DNA of 5,108 nucleotides, taken from contig SLHB01000448.1 in NCBI GenBank assembly GCA_007136375.1, positions 1-5,108 of the forward strand. The letters are read 5' to 3'. This stretch comes from Candidatus Hydrogenedentota bacterium. GTDB taxonomy: Bacteria > Hydrogenedentota > Hydrogenedentia > Hydrogenedentales > SLHB01. A program made the translations under genes and the position numbers. Below, one piece after another: positions 1-5,108 of this stretch; the first letter of the stretch is position 1, and each line of letters opens with the position of its first letter. Under the pieces are notes generated by a model. That model was not told where the DNA came from and did no database searches. It saw only the letters and a program-made list of their open reading frames with translations.

Positions 1-6
1 TATTGC

Positions 7-699
7 ATGAACTCGGGCGCGTTGACTTTCGTGCCGCGCGCGTCCCTCGCCACGTTGGCGGAAGCGTCTCATAGTCCCTCCGCCGCTGCTCAGCAGAGCA
101 ACCCCACGCAGGGCAACTCCGCGGCGGCTCCCGCGCGGAATCCGGGCGTCGCGCGCGCCGTGTTCGCCGGAGGCTGTTTCTGGTGTGTCGAGGCGGTCTT
201 TCAGGAGCTCGACGGGGTCCGCCAGGTCGTATCCGGCTATGCGGGGGGGCGCGCGGAAACGGCCAACTACGAGGCGGTTGTCACCGGCCGCACCCGCCAC
301 GCCGAGGTCGTGCAAGTGACGTATGATCCCCGCGAAATATCATACGAAGATCTCTTGCGCGTCCATTTTGCCACGCACGATCCCACGCAACTCAACCGCC
401 AAGGGAATGACATCGGGCCTCAGTATCGTAGCGCTATCTTCTACGCCAACGAAGAAGAGCGAAGCGCCGCTGAGCGTATGATTCGGGAGCTCTCTGAGTC
501 CGGCATGCATTCGCGGCCGATCGTCACCACCCTCGAACCCCTCGACGCCTTCTACACCGCGGAGGCCTACCACCAGAACTTCGTCATCAACAATCCCAAC
601 CATCCCTACGTCCGCAATGTGGCCCTTCCCAAGATAGAAAAGGTCCGTGGCCTGTTTCCCGAAGGCGTCCGAGAGGACTCTCCCTTGCGCCTCAGGTAG
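7..699 (+). CDS. msrA: Peptide methionine-(S)-S-oxide reductase MsrA, possibly exported; 5' end uncertain
   Basis: MsrA reduces methionine-S-sulfoxide, free or in proteins, back to methionine, normally recycled by thioredoxin. The signature GGCFWCVEAVF lies at residues 55-65 (counting from the ATG at 7), with the catalytic Cys57 followed by Cys60 and Glu62. Further family landmarks are SGYAGG (76-81), HAEVVQV (98-104), HDPTQLNRQGNDIGPQYRSAIF (124-145, with Asp135 and Tyr140) and AEAYHQNF (185-192). The catalytic domain starts near residue 48 and is full length. The Cys often found near the C-terminus (after a QPY/GY-like motif) is Val here (HPYVRN), so Cys60 is the only visible candidate resolving cysteine. 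Residues 1-47 are a non-catalytic extension: a mildly hydrophobic stretch ending in AEA-SH, then an Ala/Ser/Gln/Pro linker, as in an exported enzyme. It lacks a basic N-terminus, and the two codons before the ATG are open, so the true start may be upstream of the window. The stop is TAG at 697-699. Identity is very secure; start and localisation are not. Confidence 0.93.
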   Translation: MNSGALTFVPRASLATLAEASHSPSAAAQQSNPTQGNSAAAPARNPGVARAVFAGGCFWCVEAVFQELDGVRQVVSGYAGGRAETANYEAVVTGRTRHAEVVQVTYDPREISYEDLLRVHFATHDPTQLNRQGNDIGPQYRSAIFYANEEERSAAERMIRELSESGMHSRPIVTTLEPLDAFYTAEAYHQNFVINNPNHPYVRNVALPKIEKVRGLFPEGVREDSPLRLR

Positions 700-712
700 A
701 CGGGCGCGCCAT

Positions 713-810
713 AACATCCCGCTTCACTTCTACCCGCAGGCCCTCCGGCAGGGCGAGTGCGGCGTAGAGCGTCACTCCTAGGACTCCATGGACGGTTTCG
801 GCGGGATGTT
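713..810. repeat. Perfect 10-bp inverted repeat with 78-base interior, downstream of msrA
   Basis: AACATCCCGC at 713-722 is the exact reverse complement of GCGGGATGTT at 801-810. Inside the loop is a second small hairpin, GCCCT (740-744) / AGGGC (750-754), with a 5-base loop. The right arm runs into TTTT (809-812), so on the + strand this could be a branched rho-independent-like terminator for msrA starting 13 bases after its stop. The loop is much longer than in a normal intrinsic terminator and the T tract is short. A relic of a mobile or repeat element, or a protein-binding palindrome, is equally possible. Confidence 0.35.
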
Positions 811-837
811 TTCGTTGAGACACTCCCGGTTTCGGCG
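793..837. repeat. Two exact copies of CGGTTTCGGCG, possible operator
   Basis: CGGTTTCGGCG occurs at 793-803 and again at 827-837, a start-to-start distance of 34 bases, or about three helical turns. The second copy ends 20 bases before the TTGACA at 858. Direct repeats in phase on the helix just upstream of a -35 box are a typical layout for dimeric response-regulator or other activator sites. The first copy overlaps the right arm of the inverted repeat at 801-810. The function is inferred from spacing and position only. Confidence 0.3.
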
Positions 838-857
838 ATCCTGACGCCAAAATACTG

Positions 858-887
858 TTGACAAATTCGTTTTATTGTGTGCATGCT
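858..887 (+). promoter_or_regulatory. Putative sigma70-type promoter for the leader and kinase gene
   Basis: A perfect -35 hexamer TTGACA lies at 858-863, within an AT-rich patch in otherwise GC-rich DNA. The best -10 at the usual distance is CATGCT (882-887), 18 bases downstream, which matches TATAAT at only three positions, so the promoter would probably need an activator. Transcription would begin near 893-896, directly before the foldable leader RNA and about 310 bases before the kinase start. The direct repeat upstream fits activator dependence. The -35 box is clear and the -10 box is weak. Confidence 0.4.
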
Positions 888-898
888 TTGTCTCCTGA

Positions 899-1000
899 GG
901 GGCGCAAGGACCGAGGCTGTTGCACCGGGTCTGCTGTCGCAAGTCCCGGCGCAAGTCCGCAACGGTAACAGCCGATAAGCCAATGGGATCTGATCGACTC
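899..1000 (+). promoter_or_regulatory. Structured leader RNA, partly resembling a cobalamin riboswitch
   Basis: The + strand folds well. GGCTGTT (915-921) pairs perfectly with AACAGCC (967-973). Inside it, GCACCGGG (922-929) pairs with CCCGGCGC (945-952) with one A-C mismatch, and CCG/CGG (957-959/963-965) forms a small hairpin with a CAA loop. The segment CGCAAGTCCCGG (938-949), followed by GTCCGCAACGGTAA (955-968), resembles the conserved cobalamin-riboswitch core in which a hairpin with an AAnTCCGG side is followed by CCCGCAACTGTAA. AAGCC...GGATCTG (977-992) loosely resembles the B12-box AGCC..GGA.ACCTG. The usual GGGAA element upstream is not visible and the 5' helix cannot be assigned, so this could be a variant, a degraded copy or an unrelated structured RNA. 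It sits just after the predicted transcription start of the kinase gene. The secondary structure is well supported; the ligand assignment is tentative. Confidence 0.38.
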
Positions 1001-1065
1001 TAGCATCCGTTCACGCTTGCCGTGCTCTGGGATACGTCGATCGGAGGCGCGACGCGCAGCGCGTC
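989..1065 (+). other. Two consecutive RNA stems between leader core and kinase start
   Basis: Positions 989-998 pair with 1036-1045 over 10 bp (one T-G wobble), enclosing an inner CACG/CGTG hairpin (1012-1015/1021-1024). Six bases further on, GACGCG (1051-1056) pairs perfectly with CGCGTC (1060-1065) around a CAG loop. Neither stem is followed by a T run, so they are not intrinsic terminators. They lie where an expression platform would be expected if the upstream RNA is a riboswitch. That role is inference. Confidence 0.35.
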
Positions 1066-1135
1066 TGGTGAGCTTCGTGGCCGCCGAATCGTTGAACGGG
1101 GACAGCTTTGGCTCGTGAGAAGCATCGGGAGCCGA

Positions 1136-1189
1136 ATGCCCACAAGCAAGGAGTTGGGGGTAGCGCGGCAGGACATTGGGGCGTTGTGA
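1136..1189 (+). CDS. Possible leader peptide ORF abutting the kinase start
   Basis: ATG at 1136 opens a 17-codon frame, MPTSKELGVARQDIGAL, stopping at TGA 1187-1189. GGGAG (1127-1131) lies 4 bases upstream, somewhat close for a ribosome binding site. The same frame is open back to TAG at 1001 and offers GTG starts at 1115 and 1022, so a product of up to 55 residues is conceivable. The TGA overlaps a GTG of the kinase frame (GTGA, 1186-1189), the classic layout for translational coupling, and ends 14 bases before the preferred kinase start at 1204. No family is recognised and the frame may be open by chance in GC-rich DNA. Confidence 0.17.
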   Translation: MPTSKELGVARQDIGAL

Positions 1190-1190
1190 C

Positions 1191-1195
1191 GGGAG
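1191..1195 (+). promoter_or_regulatory. Ribosome binding site deciding the kinase start
   Basis: GGGAG lies 8 bases before the GTG at 1204. This is the best Shine-Dalgarno/start pair in the kinase frame. GTG at 1186 has only a GGGG at poor spacing and TTG at 1108 has GGGG six bases upstream. An AAGGAG at 1148-1153 has no start codon at a useful distance. Confidence 0.5.
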
Positions 1196-1203
1196 CTTCA
1201 CCC

Positions 1204-4200
1204 GTGACCTTACAGTCTTTCCACAGAGCGGCTATTACGGGCGCCGGATGCGCCGCCGTTGCGTTGGCGGCGGGCCTGGCTGCGCGCGCCTTGGCGCCCG
1301 GTCTGTTCCAGTATGCCCTTGCGTTTGTTATTGCGCCCGAAGGGGGAAGCGTCTTCCTAGCGTTGGCTCTTGCCACGGCTACTGGGTCTGGCGGTGAAAA
1401 CCCGGCGCGCGGATTCGGAGGCGTTAAAGCGCTCGCGATGAGCCAAAGACGCGGTGCGCGCCTCGCTCGTTGGTTGACGCCTCTCGTGTTCGTGTTGGTC
1501 CTCCTCCAATTCCTTGTGTACCGCCTGATAGCGCCATCTACCGCCGGAGGCTTGGACTGGACCGGCATGGGCGTCGCGCTGATCATGGCTTGCGCCACGG
1601 CGGGTGCGGTCTTTTGGGGCGTCACGAGGCTCGACGGCGTCACGGGCGCCGTGGAAGGGCGGCTGCGCCAGCAAGAGGACGCTCGCCTCGCTGTTTTCAA
1701 CCACCTTCAAGACGGGATTGTGACGACCGAACCCGACGGCCGCATCCGTTTCATGAACAGCGTTGCGGAAGAACTCACCGGTTGGACGGCCGGAAGCGCG
1801 GCGGGCGAACCGCTGGAGGCCGTTGTCCGGCTCCACGACAGCGACGGCCGTGAGCTCGCGCCAGACTTGACGTCCATGGCTCTCGGAAGCGATGGCGCCG
1901 GGCGGTCGTTGGAGGCCGTCACGTTGGCCGGCGCTGATGGCGGCGAGCGAACCGTTGACGTGACCGTCGTGCGTCCCCAAGCGTTGGATGGCCCGGGCGC
2001 CGGCGTCACGCTGGTGCTGCGGCCCCGGGTCGAGGGTGGCGTGGAGCAAGCGCTCCGCGAACATCAGGCCTATCTCAACGCCATCGTGGACAATCTGCCG
2101 GCCACCGTATGCCGCTGGACGCCGGACACCACGTTGACCTATGCAAACGAGCAGTACGAAACGCTCATAGCGGGTGAGTCCAGCGTTGCCGGGCGGCGCT
2201 GGATCGATTTCGTTCCATCCGAAGCGCGGGCGAAGGTTGAGGCGTTCTATGAGGAACTTGCGGCCAACCCCAGGCGGTTCAGTTGCGAGCACGAGGTATT
2301 GGGCCCCGATGGGAGGCAGCGTTGGTTCTCATGGATGGATGTGCCCATAACGGATGATGATGGGACAGCCATGGAGTTCGTCTCCATGGGCATCGACATC
2401 ACCGAGCAGCGCCAGGCGGAGGAGCGGCTGCGTCAGAACGAGGCGCTGCTGCGAATGGCGGGGGAGTGCGCGCGGCTTGGCGGGTGGAGCATCGAGCTTC
2501 CAGAGCGGCGCATGGTCTGGTCCGACGAAACCTGCGCCATCCATGACCTGCTTCCAGGCTCCGCCCCGTCCGTGGAAGAAGGGCTCGCCTTCTACGCGCC
2601 TGAATGGAGGGACACGGTACGGCGTACCTTTGAGGCCTGCGCCGCGGAAGGCGCGCCCTACGATCTTGAGGCTGAACTCATCACCGCCAAGGGCCGGCGG
2701 ATCTGGGTAAGGTCCATCGGTCACGCCGAGAGAAGCGCCGAGGGCGCCGTTGTACGCGTCCAAGGCGCGATTCAGGACATCTCCGACAAGAAGGAGACCG
2801 AGGCTGAAGCCAAGCGTCTGGAATCCCGTCTGGTCACTACCTTCGAGAGCATCACAGACGCCTTCTACATGCTTGATAGGGAGTGGCGTTTTATCTACGT
2901 GAACCAGCAGGCAGAGCGTCTGCTCAGACGGAAACGCAAAGACCTCTTGGGGAAAGTTGTTTGGGAGGAGTTTCCCGCCGCCGCTGGCACTGTCATCGAA
3001 GAAGCCTTCCTGGACGCCGCCGCTTCCGGCCGGTCCCGGGAATTCGAGGTGTACTATCCGCCTTTAGAGCGCTGGTTTGAAGCCAGCGTCGCCCCGTCCG
3101 AGGACGGCTTGGCCGTATATTTTCACGACGTGACGGCTCGCAAAGAACGGGAAGAGGCCCTGCGCGAAAGCGAGGAAACCCTTCGCCGCACCCAGGAGAT
3201 CGCCCATCTCGGCTCTTGGGTGTTCGAGTTTGAGACGAACCGCATCACCTGGTCTGACGAGGTCTATCGCATTTTCGGCGTCGCGCCGCACGAGTTCGTG
3301 GGCTCTTACGAGGCTTTCCTGAAACTTGTGCATCCCGACGACCGCGCCCGGGTGGAGGACGAATACGCAGCGTCGGTACGCGACGGCGACGTCCATTACG
3401 CCATCGAGCACCGGATCGTGCGTCCCCATACGGGGGAAGTGCGGCACATACGCCAACGCTGCGAACACGAAAGGGACGCCTCGGGAGAGGTCATTCGCTC
3501 CATCGGGATGGCCCTTGACGTCACCGAACTCAAGGAGGCGGAGGAAGCGCTCCGCCACCGGGCGGCGCTGGAAGAATTCATGGCTCAGATATCCGCCCGT
3601 TTCATCAATGTGCCGGCGGAGGACGTGGATTCGGCCGTTGAAGAGGTGCTCCGGGGCATCGGCGAACTGACCCATGCTTGCCGGAGTTACGTGTTTCTCT
3701 TGGACGCTGCGAATCAGACCTTCAGCAACACCCACGAATGGTGCGCGCCGGGCATTTCGGCTCACAAGCACGAGCTTCAGGGCATTCCCATGGACTCCGC
3801 ACAGTGGTGGATGAACCGGTTGCGGCGGCTCGAGACGATCCATGTGCCCCGAGTAGAGGATATGCCTCCCGAAGCCGCGGGGGAGAAGGCGTTCCTTGAG
3901 CAGCAAAGCATACAGTCCCTTGTGGTTGTTCCTATCTTTTGGCGGCGCGCCCTGAAAGGTTTCCTCGGGTTTGACGCCGTGCGGCAGGAACGCGTTTGGA
4001 CAGGCGAGGACCAACGCGTGCTGCAAACCTTGGCCAACATCCTGGCTTCGGTGTTCGAACGCCGGGAGAAGGAGTTGGAGCACGAAAGACTGGAAGGGCG
4101 GCTCCGTCAGTCCCAGAAGATGGAAGCTATCGGCCGTTTGGCGGGCGGCGTGGCCCACGACTTCAACAACATGCTGAACGTTATCCTTGGGTATGCGGAC

Positions 4201-5108
4201 ATGGCGTTGGAAGCCATTCAGCCCGGCAGCCGCGTCCGGGCGGACCTCTTGGAGATCCGCCGGGCCGGTGAACGCTCCTCCGCTTTGACGCGGCAGCTCT
4301 TGACGTTCGCGCGGCGTCAGACCATCGCGCCGCGCGTCGTCGATCTGAATGAGGTTGTCGAAAACATATGCGGCATGGTGCGCCAATTGATTGGCGAGGA
4401 CATTGAACTGGAATGGCGTCCCGGCGAGAATCTATGGCCCGTGAGAGTGGACCCGGGCCAGATCGATCAAGTGCTCGTCAATCTGGCGGTGAACGCCCGG
4501 GACGCCATCGGCGGGACGGGGAGGATCGTCATAGAGACGGAGGCCGTGGACATCGACGGCTCGGGTCTGGCGGAGCCCGGCGCCCCGGAAGCGGGCTCCT
4601 ATGTACGGCTGATGGTGAGCGACAACGGCTGCGGAATGGACGAAGCAACGCAAGCTCAGGTATTCGAGCCGTTCTTCACGACCAAACCCCGCGGCGAGGG
4701 GTCCGGTTTGGGGTTGGCGACCGTCTACGGCATTGTGCAACAGAACAGTGGGTACATTAACGTATACAGCGAGTTGGGAGAGGGGACGTGCATAAAGGTC
4801 TATCTCCCCGCCACCGAGGAAGCGGCCCAGGGTCCCGGTGGAGCGGACGGCGGCGCCTCCCCGCGCGCCAACTTTCCGCGGGGCGCGGAGACCGTGTTGC
4901 TTGTGGAGGATGAGAAGTCGCTGCTGACTCTCAACCGCCGGCTCCTTGAAGGGCTGGGATACACGGTGCTGGCCGCGTCGACCCCGTCGGAGGCGTTCCG
5001 TTTCGCCACGGCTCATGAAGGCCCCATCAATCTGCTGCTGACCGATGTCGTGATGCCGGAGATGAGCGGGCGGGAAGTCTGGGAGCAGCTCAGCGCGGCG
5101 CGGCCGGA
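1204..5108 (+). CDS. Multi-PAS/GAF membrane hybrid sensor histidine kinase, 3'-truncated by window end
   Basis: A two-component sensor that would autophosphorylate on His and pass phosphate to its own receiver domain. The frame is open without a stop from 1096 to 5108; from GTG 1204 it gives 1,301 codons. Order: hydrophobic segments near residues 9-31, 34-60, 90-110 and 121-140, with a basic loop at 66-89 likely cytoplasmic; PAS1 (about 157-275); PAS2 (287-405); PAS3 (412-530, LGGW); PAS4 (540-648); PAS5 (656-778, LGSW, HPDDR); GAF (about 788-955, with THEWC and WWM); HisKA with LAGGVAHDFNN and phosphoacceptor His985; HATPase_c with N box NLAVNARDA (Asn1097), DNGCGMD (1140-1146), FEPFFTTK (1154-1161) and GEGSGLGLA (1164-1172); receiver from about 1229 with VLLVEDE (acidic pair Glu1235/Asp1236) and LLTDVVMPEMSG (Asp1281). 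The receiver's later Thr/Ser and Lys residues lie beyond the window. PAS2-PAS5 end in D-x-T/S linkers (Asp398, Asp525, Asp642, Asp772); PAS1 does not. The kinase core looks fully active. The signal and the partner response regulator are unknown. Alternative starts are GTG 1186, TTG 1108 and ATG 1438. Confidence 0.95.
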   Translation, partial: MTLQSFHRAAITGAGCAAVALAAGLAARALAPGLFQYALAFVIAPEGGSVFLALALATATGSGGENPARGFGGVKALAMSQRRGARLARWLTPLVFVLVLLQFLVYRLIAPSTAGGLDWTGMGVALIMACATAGAVFWGVTRLDGVTGAVEGRLRQQEDARLAVFNHLQDGIVTTEPDGRIRFMNSVAEELTGWTAGSAAGEPLEAVVRLHDSDGRELAPDLTSMALGSDGAGRSLEAVTLAGADGGERTVDVTVVRPQALDGPGAGVTLVLRPRVEGGVEQALREHQAYLNAIVDNLPATVCRWTPDTTLTYANEQYETLIAGESSVAGRRWIDFVPSEARAKVEAFYEELAANPRRFSCEHEVLGPDGRQRWFSWMDVPITDDDGTAMEFVSMGIDITEQRQAEERLRQNEALLRMAGECARLGGWSIELPERRMVWSDETCAIHDLLPGSAPSVEEGLAFYAPEWRDTVRRTFEACAAEGAPYDLEAELITAKGRRIWVRSIGHAERSAEGAVVRVQGAIQDISDKKETEAEAKRLESRLVTTFESITDAFYMLDREWRFIYVNQQAERLLRRKRKDLLGKVVWEEFPAAAGTVIEEAFLDAAASGRSREFEVYYPPLERWFEASVAPSEDGLAVYFHDVTARKEREEALRESEETLRRTQEIAHLGSWVFEFETNRITWSDEVYRIFGVAPHEFVGSYEAFLKLVHPDDRARVEDEYAASVRDGDVHYAIEHRIVRPHTGEVRHIRQRCEHERDASGEVIRSIGMALDVTELKEAEEALRHRAALEEFMAQISARFINVPAEDVDSAVEEVLRGIGELTHACRSYVFLLDAANQTFSNTHEWCAPGISAHKHELQGIPMDSAQWWMNRLRRLETIHVPRVEDMPPEAAGEKAFLEQQSIQSLVVVPIFWRRALKGFLGFDAVRQERVWTGEDQRVLQTLANILASVFERREKELEHERLEGRLRQSQKMEAIGRLAGGVAHDFNNMLNVILGYADMALEAIQPGSRVRADLLEIRRAGERSSALTRQLLTFARRQTIAPRVVDLNEVVENICGMVRQLIGEDIELEWRPGENLWPVRVDPGQIDQVLVNLAVNARDAIGGTGRIVIETEAVDIDGSGLAEPGAPEAGSYVRLMVSDNGCGMDEATQAQVFEPFFTTKPRGEGSGLGLATVYGIVQQNSGYINVYSELGEGTCIKVYLPATEEAAQGPGGADGGASPRANFPRGAETVLLVEDEKSLLTLNRRLLEGLGYTVLAASTPSEAFRFATAHEGPINLLLTDVVMPEMSGREVWEQLSAARP

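Larger units (their letters stand above)
700..1203. other. Intergenic region of about 500 bases with regulatory structure
   Basis: No frame on either strand gives a recognisable protein. The left half (700-840) carries an inverted repeat, a small hairpin and an 11-bp direct repeat. The patch at 840-890 is distinctly more AT-rich than the flanks and contains a consensus -35 box. The right half (890-1100) folds into several stems when read on the + strand. The individual elements are listed separately. The length and the internal promoter argue that msrA and the downstream kinase are separate transcription units. Confidence 0.7.

Noticed and set aside
896..925. Match to the cyclic-di-GMP (GEMM) riboswitch word GGGCGCAAGG..CCGAGGCTG
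   Set aside because: The second half of the motif (GACGCAAAGCC..GGCC-like) is loosely present, but the obligatory upstream GGCAAACC hairpin is missing.
911..950. Start of an S-adenosylhomocysteine riboswitch (CCGAGG..G.TGCA.C)
   Set aside because: The matching downstream CAGGCTCGG strand that would pair with it is not found.
950..975. Resemblance to the signal recognition particle RNA tip (GTCC-GNRA-GG..A.CAGCC)
   Set aside because: The tetraloop stem does not pair as required (CCG/CGG with a triloop instead of TCC/GGA), and the flanking asymmetric loop AGCAGCC and closing helix are absent.
872..1201. 109-codon minus-strand frame starting at GTG 1201
   Set aside because: It runs antisense through the structured leader region. 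The product is Arg/Ser/Pro-rich with no family resemblance, and AAGG upstream of its GTG is only a weak ribosome binding site.
1357..2292. 311-codon open frame on the minus strand
   Set aside because: It is antisense to the kinase N-terminus and PAS1-PAS2. The composition is Arg/Gly/His-rich and unlike a real protein, and no motif is seen.
3064..4386. 440-codon open frame on the minus strand
   Set aside because: It lies wholly antisense to the PAS4-GAF-HisKA coding region, whose + strand translation shows unmistakable conserved motifs. Long antisense frames are common in GC-rich genes, and the minus product has no recognisable domain.
1..5108. Search for CRISPR arrays, tRNA or rRNA genes, insertion sequences, integrase sites
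   Set aside because: No regularly spaced repeats, tRNA-like cloverleaf, transposase motifs or terminal inverted repeats were seen. Only the short repeats listed above are present.

Overview
The window carries one complete-looking gene at its left edge, a structured intergenic region of about 500 bases, and the first 1,301 codons of a very long gene that runs off the right edge. Both genes are on the + strand. The DNA is GC-rich with a strong G/C bias at third codon positions. The kinase architecture (membrane anchor, PAS array, GAF, HDFNN-type kinase core, receiver) and the Trp/Cys-rich MsrA motif suggest a Gram-negative bacterium with a large signalling repertoire, for example a delta-proteobacterial lineage or a related environmental phylum. 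Nothing in the sequence fixes the taxon.

Region 1-699 is msrA, peptide methionine-(S)-S-oxide reductase. It has a low-complexity Ala/Ser/Gln/Pro N-terminal extension that looks like an export or periplasmic linker region. The frame is open to the first base of the window, so the true start may lie further left.

Region 700-1203 holds no convincing protein gene but is full of structure. In order, it contains: a perfect 10-bp inverted repeat about 80 bases apart (713-722/801-810); two exact copies of an 11-mer 34 bases apart (793-803, 827-837); a consensus TTGACA -35 box (858-863) in an AT-rich patch; a foldable leader RNA (about 899-1000) whose core resembles part of a cobalamin riboswitch; two further stems (989-1045 and 1051-1065); and a possible short leader ORF whose stop overlaps an alternative GTG of the kinase frame. 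Read together, this suggests that the kinase is transcribed from its own promoter with a roughly 300-nt regulated leader. That is an inference.

Region 1204-5108 encodes the N-terminal part of a hybrid sensor histidine kinase: about four membrane segments, five PAS-like domains, one GAF domain, a dimerisation/phosphoacceptor domain with His985, a complete HATPase_c domain, and the first half of a receiver domain with Asp1281. The 3' end lies outside the window. The kinase is the main functional content here. MsrA is a neighbour rather than an obvious operon partner, because about 500 bases and a likely separate promoter lie between them.
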